Notes: generated by a model not told the origin, from the sequence alone. Counted from the stretch's first letter, positions 1 through 10,166 are shown. The stretch: 64,000 nt of DNA from Echinarachnius parma (GCA_037951105.1 JBAMJV010003134.1:1-64000), one strand, 5' to 3'. Numbers and translations: made by a program.

Positions 1-60
1 GATGATGATGATGATGATGATGACGACGACAAAGATAATAAAGATGATGTTGACGATGAT
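1..60. repeat. (GAT)n microsatellite, imperfect
   Basis: The first 22 bases are pure GAT repeats, grading into GAC/GAT/AAT variants. It probably continues to the left of the window. Confidence 0.9.
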
Positions 61-474
61 GGTGCTGAATAAAATGATGGAGGAAATAATAATCATTATG
101 AACTGAAGATGAGCACAAATAATGAGCACAACTGTAATATACTGAACCCATTACTGCTACAAACGTTTCAGACTTTAATGATGATTTATTGCGTTCAGGG
201 CGATCCCACATTCTACTCTACTGCATTAGTGGGCCACTACATCCATCGGAGGAGCAAAGCTGCATGTAAGATGACGTCATTTGGGTGGGGATTCCATGAG
301 AAAATGAACTCGAGAGGAGATCTATGCATGCAATCTACATCTCCCAGCCAGGCAGTGGGACATTCAGATCGAACGAAGCGTGATGGCGCATTGTCAAGTG
401 TAGTAATACTGAATACATACATGATGTATGAAAAAGATGTAGATGTATAGATTGGAACTGTGTTATGAGAGTTT
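61..474. other. No recognisable feature
   Basis: A 113-codon plus-strand frame (109-450) crosses this stretch but has no recognisable domain and an overlapping open frame on the other strand. A perfect TGACGTCA octamer (CRE type) lies at 272-279, which alone is not evidence of regulation. Confidence 0.4.
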
Positions 475-880
475 CCCTTCCAATTCTAGATAATGTAGTA
501 TATATATATATTTATGCAAAAAACATAATATGTTGGGGCTGCAAAAGGGGAGAATGTTTCAGCAATACCGTTTTATATAATGTAATTCCAATACATGTAA
601 TGTACGTTGGGTGTGTTCATAATACACCATATATCTTTTGCCTGTAAGCAACGGTTGAAATTATCGACATATATTTCATGTTGGGGCTATGACATGAGAC
701 ATTTGTAAACCCATCCCATTCCAAATAATGTAATTTGTATACATGTAGAGTGAGTTTATAGCACACGGTATACACAGTTTCCAACATATGGGTTAAATTA
801 AAGTGGTATATTTCATGTTTACGCAAACATATATGTTGGGGCTATGAAATGCGAGATTGGTTAAATGAAAGTGGCATACT
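475..880. repeat. Degenerate tandem repeat, about 150 bp period
   Basis: The phrase TGTTGGGGCT recurs near 531, 680 and 834. Each is associated with an AATAATGTA/ATACATGTA segment at a similar offset. The units are strongly diverged, so the boundaries are approximate. Confidence 0.45.
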
Positions 881-1024
881 GAAAGGGTTCACGGTTATCT
901 AGGTTTATGGCTTGCAGAGAAACAGTTATTAAATGAAAGCGAGACCATGAAAACAGAGGGAATATACTGATTTGAAGGGGAAAAAAGAAAAGAGATGGCG
1001 AAATTCACTTTGGAAAGAGAGATA

Positions 1025-1500
1025 CAAATCGGCGAAGCATATCTGGGAGGCAAATTCGTAATTTTCTAAATCAATGTCGCTGTATGTTGTTTTTATATAA
1101 GAATATGGGCGGCACATTGCATGCTATACAATGTAGACATTCATATTCATGTGCACATAATTGATCCCAAGGTTTTAACAAATTGGTTTTGGTCAGAAAG
1201 ATATATTAAATCAGCGAAGCATATCTGCGAGGCAAGTTCATTATTTTCGGAGGTATATTGATGTATGTTTTGTTATGATTATGGGTTGCATATTGCATGC
1301 TATACAATTCATGTATATATGAACATTGTTGATAACATCCCAAGGTTAATCAGATAGATATAAATCAGCCAAGCATATCTGGGAGGCATGTTCATTAGCT
1401 CCCAAGCTATGTCAATGTATGTTTCATTACAGTTATAGGTCACACGCCACAAGCTAACTATATAGGCCTTCATATACATGCATATCATTGAGAACAAGGT
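1025..1500. repeat. Three-copy diverged tandem repeat
   Basis: Units start with AAATCRGCSAAGCATATCTG at 1025, 1208 and 1362 (spacings 183 and 154). Each continues with GGCA(A/T)(A/G)TTC and then a shared TGCATGCTATACAA or comparable segment. No coding potential is seen. Confidence 0.75.
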
Positions 1501-2240
1501 GAAAAGGGCAAATTTTGCACCAATTGTGTCTAACAATAAATTTTCATAATTATACTTCAACCTAGGCCAGGTTATCCCTTGTTATAGAGCAGGAGAATAT
1601 AAAGTATATAGTGAGTAAATGATATAACACCTTTTTCACCTTATAAACAAAAGATTTCTCCTCATAATATCTGTGTAAAGACGTGTAGATTTAATATTAA
1701 AAGGGTCCAAATGCATGTGAAGATGTGAACAATGTTACGTAATATCATTTTTATATTTATCAAATAAAACATAACTTTACTGTTCTAATATAAAATGTAT
1801 CATAAAATGTCAATGGTCCCTTTGTTTGATCGCTATAAATAGCAACAATACAGACAAGAACTAATACAATAAAATAATAGTTTATTTCAGCCCTCTCTTT
1901 CATACCATCTATCAGATGAAGTCCAGAGCTTGTAACATAAACAACAATCCTTTAAATAGTACAAGAATGTCCTTCGACGTAAACATGGTGGCATTAATAG
2001 CTGACAGTCAAATATATACACCTCCGGCATTCGATGAATTTTATGTCTGTCTGTCTCTCCCGCTACATTTGCATTCGCAAACAGACAATCAGAATTTATT
2101 TCAGATCCTGTTTCAAATTCAGTTTAACTTGAGTATATAACTTAGGTGTAAAACTTAGGTGTAAAAACATAATTAAGAGCACATAATTATTGTCAAAGTA
2201 AACAAAGTTTACTCTGTCATAAGTATCCCTACAATTTGAT
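1501..2240. other. No recognisable feature
   Basis: AT-rich single-copy-looking DNA. A 74-codon plus-strand frame at 1916-2140 has no recognisable domain. Confidence 0.4.
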
Positions 2241-2310
2241 TTTGGTATAACATGCATTTTCTATACACCACAGCCGGAGTATTTTCGGGACCAGGTCCTG
2301 AACAGGTTTA
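2241..2310. repeat. Partial copy of about 95-bp TTAA-ended mini-element
   Basis: It carries the family signature (TATAACATG, then CCGGAGTATTTTCGGGACCA, then CCTGAACAGGTT) described under the complete copy at 19999-20092. The left end is degraded. Confidence 0.6.
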
Positions 2311-2392
2311 TATGGGTAATGGGTTCGGTATGGTTGGTAAATAAAAGTTTGTCATTCATGTGCCAGCCAGACACTTAAAAAGTCCTTGAGAT

Positions 2393-2495
2393 AAATAGAT
2401 AATCCAAACATTCGGATAAGAAGTTATTTACATGGTCAACACGTAACAAGGCCAGCTATTGGCTGATCAAACATGCAAATGTTCAATCCCCTATA
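2393..2495. repeat. Tandem repeat unit, left of hAT-like insertion
   Basis: This unit (GATAATCCAAAC, then CATGGTCAACAC, then GTTCAATCCC) resumes after the transposon at 5250-5530, so the element landed inside a tandem array with a unit of about 140 bp. Confidence 0.7.
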
Positions 2496-2614
2496 CAGGG
2501 TTCATACTCTTTCTAATGAATGAAATTCCATGACTTTCCATGACTTTTTAAGGTAGAATTTCATGACCTTTCCATGACTTTTATACAATTTTACGCGATA
2601 AACTGAAAATTTAA

Positions 2615-2745
2615 AGCAAAGGGCAGGTTTCAACACATACACGTACCATCAACAATTATGATTTCACCAACAATTAACATCAAAGGGCATGTAAAAACAC
2701 ATACACGTACCATCAACAATTATGATTTCAACAACAATTAACATA
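2615..2745. repeat. Two-copy direct repeat of about 68 bp inside the hAT-like element
   Basis: Both units contain ACACATACACGTACCATCAA followed by AATTATGATTTCA and AACAATTAACAT. The first copy runs to about 2682. It lies in the left subterminal region, between the terminal repeat and the MITE at 2747. Confidence 0.8.
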
Positions 2746-2746
2746 A

Positions 2747-2913
2747 CAGTGGAGCCTCATTATAACAAGGTCATTGGGACAAGAAAAATTACCTCTTTAT
2801 GTCAAAACCTTGCTCTATCTGGGATAAAAATACAATAGTATACAAAGAGATGTGACAAGGAAAACCACCTTGTTTTAAAAAGAATTTGCGCTCTTTACAA
2901 TGAGGTTCCACTG
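2747..2913. mobile_element. pogo/Tigger-type MITE disrupting the transposase
   Basis: The 167-bp element has inverted ends CAGTGGAGCCTCATTATAA and its near-complement (two mismatches) and a partly palindromic interior (ACAAGGTCATTGGGAC against ACAAGG..ACCACCTTGT). Ends beginning CAGT are typical of pogo/Tigger elements. The TA duplication expected for that group is not preserved (AA on the left, TC on the right), so a secondary deletion at the junction is likely. Its right end abuts the last genuine transposase codon at 2914. Confidence 0.7.
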
Positions 2914-3545
2914 TCGCGTGAAGTCATCATACATCCTCCAATTGACATTAGGACCATCCATGGATATTTGCAGTAACTTGTCCAAACCAACTGTGTGAAG
3001 AACTTTACTGATTTCTTCCTTCAGGTGAACAGCTGAGCCATGTCCGATAAACACAGACGTCAAGTATCGAGTACAAACTTCGCCATGCTGCCATGTTCTG
3101 ATGAGGAAGTCCATCTGTTTTTTCTGCAGCATCTGATTGAGACTTTCATCAAACAGTATCACATAGTGCTTTGATTGCTTGATGTTGTCATACAGGAGGT
3201 CTTGCACATACGGGCCCAAACCAAATACAGTCATGTACCGGCATTTTGTTTCTGATAACTGGAACCCTTGAGCAATTGCAGAGTCGGGAAACATTCTCTG
3301 GAATAGGATGTTGTTATGATGACAGGAATGGAATGACAAATGGTCCTCAACTACCTTCAGACACCATAGAATTTCTGCTTTCAGCGTATCTTCTCTGGTA
3401 GCAACAGCGGCAACTGGACTAGGTGTTACTTTGGAAGATGGAGCACAAGCACTTGTACTTGCATCAGAAGATTGCACACGTGGAACCGATGAACCCATCT
3501 GTTTTTTTGGCTTGAAGAAGGTGTTCATTGTGAGAACTGTTGATT
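2914..3545 (-). pseudogene. hAT-like transposase, exon 2 (truncated)
   Basis: The exon opens after a good acceptor (pyrimidine-rich tract ending TTTTGTAG, AG at 3547-3546). With 17 bases before the internal ATG at 3528 it is in phase with exon 1, once the exon-1 frameshift is allowed for. Numbering from that Met, residues 1-45 are a low-complexity linker. From about residue 46 it matches a transposon-derived protein family I recall from fish and invertebrate genomes. The segment LFDESLN (Asp127) fits the first catalytic Asp of the RNase H-like hAT fold, and ISMDGPNVNW (Asp191, Asn194) fits the second. The third acidic residue and the C-terminal dimerisation region are missing because coding ends at Arg205 (codon 2916-2914), exactly where the MITE begins. 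The open frame runs on 12 codons into the MITE to a stop at 2875, but those codons are foreign. Catalytic assignments are inferred by motif, not alignment. Confidence 0.8.
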
Positions 3546-4527
3546 CTACAAAACAAAACAAAAATAAGTCAGAGTAAATCCATTGTGCAAATGTCATGAA
3601 CGAATGAACACATTTTGAGATTGGCTCATTAACTACAATCTACATGTCCAAGCATTGATGAAGGCACTTCTAATCTTTACAAACTTAATTAAAGTCAATT
3701 ACACAAATATGAACCATCTGTTTACGTATATATGCTATTTTGACAAGAAGACAATTATGAAGGAAGATTAAATCAAAAGTCAAAATCTAAAAGGAATCAA
3801 CATAATAAGTAAAGAAAGGTAAAAAGGAAAAGCAAGAAAAGAAAGGATTAGAGAAAGACAAAGCCAGAAAAGTCTTCAGAACTAGTTGATGATCAATACT
3901 TATATTTTGAGGTACTTCCAAATCTACGATGAGAATAAAAATAACAAATTAATTTAAATGAAATGATCATCATGAAATGATGATAGAGAGTAAATATCTA
4001 AGAAGAATTAGCATCATAATGAGATAAGACAGCACGCAACACACAGCCACAGGTCCAGGGACAAAGACAACAAAATTGTTGATGAAATCTACGCTGAGAA
4101 AAAGAATGTTCAAGAATATCGATGAATATGGAAGTCTGATAATAAAGATAAATTCACAGTGCAAACAAGGATTAACAAATAGATGGAAATGAAATTGATG
4201 TCATTGCAAACAAAGGTGTGATAGGAATAAGTAATGGATGTTGAAATAAAAGTCATTTCAATCGAAGTTCGAATTCAAATTCAGTTACCATGCCATTGCA
4301 CATCAAAGGCAATGTAATGCAGCAGGTGCATTGTAGCGCATTGCTAGCCCACTCGTCGGCGAGAGCCTCTACTGTAAACGGTACAATAATGTGCGCTCCC
4401 CGACTTTTTGTTCCTTGGTCTATTTCCCGTTTTGCTGCAATTTAAACAGAAATCACGCATTATATCCCAGATTTAAATTATCTGGGATTAGGATATTAAA
4501 TTATCGAAGACATTGTAAGGTACTCAC
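3546..4527 (-). other. Predicted intron of hAT-like transposase
   Basis: The minus strand begins GTGAGT at 4527 (consensus donor) and ends GTAG at 3546 after a T-rich tract. Length is 982 bp. Short open frames inside have no recognisable content. The reading phase across it is consistent, which supports the model. Confidence 0.65.
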
Positions 4528-4733
4528 TCTTATTTTGAATGTTCGTCTTGTGTTTGTCACCCTTCGCATGGCTCTTCACTATTCAGCGCTGCTTCACCCA
4601 TGTTGCGTATGCTGAAATTACACTGGCAAACACTGCATCTCGCTATTCCTGAATCTGTGCTTACTTTCAAAATCCATTCGCTGTAAGCTGAATTATTCAG
4701 CCAAGCTTCAATAAAATGGCAGTTTCCCGGCAT
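4528..4733 (-). pseudogene. hAT-like transposase, exon 1 with BED/U1-type zinc finger (frameshifted)
   Basis: The start is the ATG at 4733, in good context (A at -3), giving an N-terminus MPGNCHFIEAW. The segment ARCSVCQCNFSI supplies the CxxC half of a zinc finger, and a few bases downstream in the +1 frame SHAKGDKHK supplies the HxxxxxH half. In frame, the protein instead stops at 4557-4559 after 58 codons. The simplest reading is seven extra bases at 4577-4583, since removing them would place the Cys pair and His pair at the usual spacing. The exon ends at a strong donor (GTGAGT). An upstream in-frame Met at 5153 would add a Cys-rich tract that looks like noise, so I prefer 4733. The finger would bind the transposon ends. 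It is broken here. Confidence 0.75.
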
Positions 4734-5249
4734 TTTGGATTCAAACTGACAGCGACTCACGACGTATTCATCTCCAGACTCGTGTTCACGGCGTCTTGTT
4801 ACAATACAGTTCGATGTAATTCCACGTGCACCGTACCGTACGCACATGTGCAATAGAATATACACACATCGCATCACCTTATCACGGCCGGCGCGGCCGC
4901 ATGTATACACATGCAGACGTTCATTCAATGTACACTTCACGCTACACATACACCATACATCCCGTACATACACCATACAATGCCCGACAAACAATCGATC
5001 ACCACAAATGCATTTATTTTTAAATAATAACAAAGAAACGTAAAGTTTGAAATATGAAATCATTTGTTTATTATCATTTACATATCTCACAAAACAACAC
5101 ATTAATGTCACTATTTTTTTGCATTTCCATGACTTTCCATGACTTTTCATCAAAATATCAGTTTTCCATGACTTTCAAGGCCTGGAAATAGACTAAGCCA
5201 AATTCCATGACTTTCAAGGTTTTCCATGACCCGTACGAACCCTGCTATA

Positions 5250-5530
5250 TAAGGCAAAAGCTCATTGGTAGGTTACAAATAGAAGATAATCCAAACAATC
5301 AAAGACATAATACATGGTCAACACATAACAAAGTGACTCATTTTTTAATGACTGAATTCCAAAGGTAAATTTTTTTCCATCATTCAGATCTTTCCATCCA
5401 TAACAAGGGCTGTTATTGGCTAACAAAACAAACACATGTCCAATGTCCTAAAGAAGGCGAATGCTCATTGGTTGATAAATATAGCGAGTGACTCATTGCT
5501 AGTAGAAACTGTAATCCAAATCAATGGTTA
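5250..5530. repeat. Tandem repeat units, right of hAT-like insertion
   Basis: AGGCAAAAGCTCATTGGTAG (5251) and AAGGCGAATGCTCATTGGTT (5453) mark successive units. GATAATCCAAAC and CATGGTCAACAC match the unit left of the transposon at 2393-2495. The unoccupied counterpart of the transposon target lies at about 5437-5467. Confidence 0.7.
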
Positions 5531-6390
5531 TTTTTTTATTTTTGTATTTCAGTTTTTTGTCTGTGTTCCCTTCAGGGAACCATTAAATTACAGTTCTCTT
5601 TCATTCATCCTAGGTTCAAACAAATCGTCCCCCGGGGTGTCAAATTATTCATAGACACAGTTAATGTCTCCCTTACGACCATTGTGTGATACTAATCGAC
5701 AAAACAGTCTACATGTACTGAAATACGTGTACTTACATAAATGTAATTGTATACTATTCATCCACATTGCACATATGTAATCCATGCCATCTGGTGTTAC
5801 TATGTATGTTTCAGCCCAATTTACTTTTCCAGCGTCATTTGATTTATGAAACCCAATTTGCTTTTCCAGACTAATTTCCCCAATTACCATTATACCATAT
5901 ACTAGGTGGAACGTGCTTCGAATATTTAACATTTTTATGCAACTGATATTGCCGTAGGAAGAATAATAATAAGGATCATGGTTTAGTAGATCAGTGCACT
6001 GAGTAAAATTAATTCAAATCAGTATGATCAATTTTACCCAATTCAAATTAATATTCAAATTACTGCTATTTTTAAAAATACATATATTCATGTGTATTTC
6101 AATATTACCAACCCTGAATTTTGAATAAAAATATGACAAATATCTATTCACACTACCTAGTTTCATCATTCAAACCACATGCATAAAGAGAGCAAGATAT
6201 ATGTAAGAACACTTAATTAAATGCGCTATACCACCATACACTTACATCTCACTACTACTAGTTAATTTTTCATAGCTTCATCCAACATACTAGTATATAT
6301 CTCTTAGTATAGAAATCGCTGCATATATAATGTGCTTAATTAAAAACAAATTGCTTTCTGGGCTCACTGCTGCTGCTACTACTACTAATA
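5531..6390. other. No recognisable feature
   Basis: AT-rich, apparently single-copy DNA. A 95-codon minus-strand frame at 5645-5932 has no recognisable domain. Confidence 0.4.
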
Positions 6391-6626
6391 GCCCGGTCAC
6401 ATATCAACGGATTGCGTAAACGGACGTCAAACCGAGAGCTAAATTTTCCATCCGTTCGTCTCCATTCGTATGCGTTTCTTGTCCGTTCCTTGTGGGATGA
6501 TGTACGTTGTTCTATGTTTTGTACATAAAGCAATGGAGACGACTTTCATCACCGGATAATTTCATTTCGCAAATTTTCTATTCGTTGGGCTTTCGTTTCC
6601 GCTATTCGTTGATATCTGACCGGGCC
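6391..6626. mobile_element. Palindromic MITE, GCCCGGTCACATATCAACGG family
   Basis: Left end GCCCGGTCACATATCAACGG and right end CGTTGATATCTGACCGGGCC are near-inverted. The interior (GTATGCGTTTCTTGTCCGTT, then CGCAAATTTTCTATT) is shared with a second copy at 26818-27079. No transposase, so non-autonomous. Confidence 0.8.
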
Positions 6627-6716
6627 ATTATACACTTTCACCCCAACTCCGATGCTATACCAAATAAACAAAGGTTATATTTCGGCCAATCACATGAATG
6701 TCCAGAATCATTAGAA

Positions 6717-6869
6717 CAGTCCAACCTGTCTAATAGATAAAGACCACTTTAATAGAGCAAGAAAGAAATTGTGGTCTTTATAGAGAGGTTAATTTATGTA
6801 TAAACTGCTCCTAGGAAATCCAGAAAAGTGGTCTTTATAGACAGATGGTCGCTTGAGCAGGTTTTACTG
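6717..6869. mobile_element. CAGTCAAACCTG-family MITE (TA-type)
   Basis: Ends CAGTCCAACCTGTCTA and AGCAGGTTTTACTG, with a TA after the right end. The interior has paired GTGGTCTTTATAGA motifs. It is a small relative of the 1.38-kb element at 20744. Confidence 0.75.
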
Positions 6870-7526
6870 TATTATAAAGCTAGATTCTGGGGGAACCCGC
6901 TTCAGTATTTAAAAAAGAGAGTTGGAATTAAGGTATATTTTTTCTTTTAAAGAATTTGTCATTAATTTACTCCCAGTGATGATGAAAAATGGCTGATGGA
7001 GAAAATTTGGCTGACAATGAAAATGTACATGATTTTATAGTACATTCCATTGGTAAATGGAATTGAGTATTAAACTAGAATTACAAATAGTATGGATATA
7101 TTTTTCTTGCACAGCACCCCCGACTATTGCTGAATGGCTTAAAGGACTCATTAATTGCTTATAAAACACGAGGCAGGTTGCTATGTAACGATGTATGCTA
7201 ATACACTACTAATATATTTCATCAACTACCATTCCCCCAATGAATAAATACAGGTGTTATATTATGGTGCGCATACCTAGCACGCCCAATTAATTAATAC
7301 AGGTGTTTCGTTAAGGTGCACATAATTAGCCCTACTGCGTATTACGGAGGCAGTGTCAAAATAAAGATCTATGCTTTCTCCCCAAAAGTAATTATATAGA
7401 GAGCAGAGCAGATAATTGATGGGTAATAATGATGAGGAACGATGGTGGAGCTAAGGGGTTCTTCCCCCCCCCCCCCCCCCTCCTCCTCCTCCCCTAGGTC
7501 TCCCTGACTAGGAAAAGGGTAGGGCC
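6870..7526. other. Mostly featureless; short direct repeat and C-run
   Basis: About 7236-7335 holds a two-copy repeat (AATACAGGTGTT, then AAGGTGCRCATA). A run of C flanked by TCCTCC repeats lies at 7467-7492. No coding evidence. Confidence 0.5.
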
Positions 7527-7670
7527 CAGGGCACGACACCAGCACTTGCCTGCTTGCCCGGGGCAAGTAAACATCGATGTCTAGCAAGTAAACTTTCATA
7601 AATAGTCCAGTTTACTTGCCCAATTGGGCAGCTAATATTTCTGTTCGTTAAAAATGAATTTTACGTGTAA

Positions 7671-7908
7671 AGCCCTCTGCAGACAGAGCCGACTCGACCC
7701 GATTCGACTGATTTTCAATCGGATCGGCTCAGTTTTCAGTGCCTTGCGACACACATTTTGCCAGTCGAGAGACAGTCGGATGCCAGTTGGGGCCGATTCA
7801 ACACGATGAATCGGATCCGACCGACCGGGCCCAACTCTAGCCTGATTGAAACCAGTCGGATCGGAACCAGTCGGATCGGGTCGAGTCGGCTCTGTCTGCG
7901 CCAGGCTT
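7671..7908. mobile_element. Palindromic element rich in CAGTCGGATCGG motifs
   Basis: Left arm (CTGCAGACAGAGCCGACTCG) and right arm (CGAGTCGGCTCTGTCTGCGC) are long inverted repeats, with further CAGTCGG/GATCGG motifs inside. GC-rich relative to its surroundings, with no coding potential. It sits inside the hAT-type MITE at 7527-8516. Confidence 0.8.
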
Positions 7909-8051
7909 AATTCTCATCTAGAAACAAGCAACAATTAGCCAAGCAGATTGGGCACAATCAATTTTTCTTTTGTTTCACATAGATTTGTTGTTGGGCAAAT
8001 AAAACCTTCTATTCTGCTTGGGCAAGTAAAAAGTGAAAATGTATGACTTAA

Positions 8052-8468
8052 AGGGTACCAACACCCAAAAATATTATTCTTATTAAAGAAAGGTAACATC
8101 TTTAGTATTCCATTCCATCAACAAATTCACAAAAATATGTTTCCAGAAAAAATATATAATTGAAAAACGCATCACCATTCTGAATGCGGTCTGAATGAGA
8201 AGACTACCGGTGTGCAGACTCAACGCGCTCTGTGCAGAGCGAACGAATCATCCGGGATATACAAACGTACGCGTGAATAGCATTGGCGCACTCGCAAATG
8301 TTTGGCCCATATGGAACCAGGAAATAGTAGTGGTTCCGTAAGTGGTGGAAATTAATTGCTTTGTTTATGAATTACACAACCCTTTGTAAAATGTTGGGTA
8401 TCTATTTGATATCACAAAACGATACCAAAACATATAATAATGTGTTGTTCTTTGCCTGGTGGTCCCCT
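8052..8468. mobile_element. TTAA-flanked palindromic element nested in hAT-type MITE
   Basis: TTAA occurs at 8048-8051 and 8469-8472. The element ends are AGGGTACCAACACCC and the diverged inverse GGTGGTCCCCTT. A TTAA duplication suggests mobilisation by a piggyBac- or Kolobok-type transposase (inference). No ORF. Confidence 0.65.
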
Positions 8469-8516
8469 TTAAAATGCCCTAATGGGCAAGTAGGAAAAAG
8501 TGAATGTGGAGGCATG

Positions 8517-9145
8517 TAGTTACCCATTCTATTACATGAGCTGACAGGTAAAAAGGACAAAGTTCTTGCATTTTAGATGGCAGCCATTATTAATATCCAT
8601 TGACTAGCGGGCTAGTGTTAATTTTGCTCCCTGGTAAGGCAATCAAAAGGGTATTAAAAGGTTAAAGTAATAAAGCATTAAACGTAGCATCACAGAAGCG
8701 ATGATGAGTAAATATGACATTCAAATAAGAAGCGAAGGAAAGGTTAACCTGTCAAGGACTGGTCCCGTTAAATAACTCAGACTGGGAGGTCTACGCCTAT
8801 GGTAGATGCATTTTACAGTTACCAGGATCAAAATGGTAGTCTTGAATTGGTTAAATGAAATATCTTTGAAGAATAATGATGGGTAAAAATGACAAGAACA
8901 AGAGAACAGGTAGTAGGTAAAATAAAATAAGGAGCAACTAAAATGCTAAGGGGTCAGATATGTCAGAACTCATCCCATCACAGCGCATAGGGAATGCATT
9001 GTGCATTATAATGCCCGTTAAAAATTGAAATAATAATAATTATTATTATTATCCTGTGTAATGGGTTCATTCATGGTGTATAGCATGACAAAAGGCTTGA
9101 TTTTAACATTTGTTATTAAGATTTTCATATAATAATACAAATAGG
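8517..9145. other. No strong feature
   Basis: A weak match to the 95-bp TTAA mini-element lies around 8747-8835 (CAAGGACTGGTCCCGTTAA). A short TAATAATTATTATTATTA stretch lies near 9030-9050. Otherwise apparently single copy. Confidence 0.4.
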
Positions 9146-9330
9146 TTTGATTCAAATAGCTCCTAATATGATACAATATCATCTCTATAAAGCGCTTTAC
9201 ACTGTTATTGCCCCGGTCATAGGATACACTGCAAGCCAGCACATATTGTGTGCACCATCTCTACTCCCTGTGGAGCATTCCTTCCAAGCGGCTCATGGGT
9301 ATTGAGAAGATCATACATGTCCGCACATTC
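9146..9330 (-). mobile_element. 5'-truncated copy of Gly-tRNA-derived SINE
   Basis: On the minus strand it shares GATCTTCTCAAT, then AGATGGTGCACA, then GTATCCTATGACCGGGG and the AAAGCGCTT tail with the body of the SINE at 18429. The tRNA head is missing, as is common for 5' truncation on reverse transcription. Confidence 0.75.
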
Positions 9331-9387
9331 AGAGTAGAAAACTGAACTTCTACAATCTATCAGTAAACTTTAACCTCCTACTCGTAT

Positions 9388-9598
9388 TGACTGAGTGGGC
9401 GACAAAACTAACAAAATATATATATAGTTGTAATAACAAAATGTTATTCACACAATGGAATGATAATGTCAACACATCCTCCAACAATTGATCAAAGTCC
9501 AATTTAAAAAGTAATAGTTCATTCTTACTTTTTTATATTTTCCACTCAAGTGCTTCAGGAAACTTTACCTAACAATACTCCATTTCGCCCACTCAGTT
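9388..9598. repeat. Possible decayed element bounded by ACTGAGTGGGCGA inverted repeats
   Basis: ACTGAGTGGGCGA at 9389-9401 is inverted as TCGCCCACTCAGT at 9586-9598. The interior is AT-rich without further symmetry that I can see. Confidence 0.45.
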
Positions 9599-9650
9599 TA
9601 AATCTACACATGAATACTGTTTTTCCACCCAACCCACCCGAAATATAATA

Positions 9651-9903
9651 TGTGACCAGCTATAGCAAAACCCTGCACTTGTCGGTAATTCATGTTTTGA
9701 AGAAATTGGCATTTTAAGTTCACATAATGTGTGTAAAAGACTTATGACTGTAAAGTTGAAACAATCATATCTTCGCCAATTATTGACCAATTTGTTAGAA
9801 CAAAGCATGAAATGAAAGCTTGTGATGAGGCCTTTCTAATGGTATGAAAATCTACGTTTTGATTTTTACCGACAAGTGCAGGGTTTTGCTATAGCCGGTC
9901 ACA
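9651..9903 (+). mobile_element. TGTGACCGGC-family MITE, copy 1
   Basis: Terminal inverted repeats of about 38 bp run from TGTGACCAGCTATAGCAAAA through GCACTTGTCGGTAA, and back again at the right end. TA flanks both sides. A central block (ACACATAATG region, then CAATCATATCTTCGCCAATT) is shared with three other copies in this window at 24131, 25973 and 50164. The last two are inverted. Confidence 0.9.
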
Positions 9904-10073
9904 TATAGCGATAATATCTAATAAATAACGTAAAAAGATTGTTCGGGTATGTCCATGGGCAAGGACTGAAGCAATGAAGATAAACATCTAAAAATATTAA
10001 GGCGTTTCTTCCTTATTTTGTTGTTTTGTCTGTCTGATGAACTTGGATGATAAGCATGGTAGTCTTGTGTGTT

Positions 10074-10166
10074 TTAACCCATTCAGGACTTGTCTTGATA
10101 ATTAGCGGACTGGGGTCTATAGAGAATGCATGGTAAAGCAAAATCAAATGGTCTTGAAAGTGTTAA
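10074..10166. mobile_element. About 95-bp TTAA-ended mini-element
   Basis: TTAACCCATTCAGGAC opens it and GTCTTGAAAGTGTTAA closes it as an imperfect inverse. The shared core CTGGGGTCTATAGAGAATGC is present. Confidence 0.7.

Larger units (their letters stand above)
2496..5244 (-). mobile_element. hAT-like DNA transposon, degraded, about 2.75 kb
   Basis: Left end CAGGGTTCATAC and right end GTACGAACCCTG are inverted copies with one mismatch, and both are flanked by CTATA (2491-2495 and 5245-5249). Joining the flanks at one CTATA gives a site of the same length as a paralogous tandem-repeat unit near 5437-5467, which acts as an empty-site comparison. Subterminal TTCCATGACTTT motifs crowd both ends. 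The CAGGG terminus and the encoded protein indicate the hAT superfamily. Classical hAT elements make 8-bp duplications; a clade with 5-bp duplications (hAT5 in Repbase) is known to me from memory only. The transposase runs on the minus strand, is frameshifted in exon 1 and truncated in exon 2 by a MITE, so this copy cannot be autonomous. Confidence 0.85.
7527..8516. mobile_element. hAT-type MITE (CAGGGCWCGACAC ends) carrying two nested elements
   Basis: Starts CAGGGCACGACACC and ends in a decayed counterpart (GTGAATGTGGAGGCATG). The interior contains the family motif GGGCAAGTAAA, in both orientations, near 7562, 7612, 8019 and 8485. Two palindromic elements (7671-7908 and 8052-8468) lie inside and account for most of the length. 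Related copies are at 48642 and 50445. Confidence 0.65.

Noticed and set aside
272-279. CRE-like TGACGTCA octamer
   Set aside because: A single octamer in a 64-kb window without a nearby gene is not evidence of regulation.
109-450. 113-residue frame
   Set aside because: No domain, no splice or promoter support, and the opposite strand is open over most of it.
2875-2913. Continuation of the transposase frame to a stop at 2875, and a GTAAAG splice donor at 2898
   Set aside because: Both lie inside the inserted pogo-like MITE (2747-2913), so neither belongs to the original gene.
4734-5153. N-terminal extension of transposase exon 1 from an upstream in-frame Met
   Set aside because: The extra 140 residues look like translated AT-rich and terminal-repeat sequence. 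The ATG at 4733 has good context and the family-like protein starts there.
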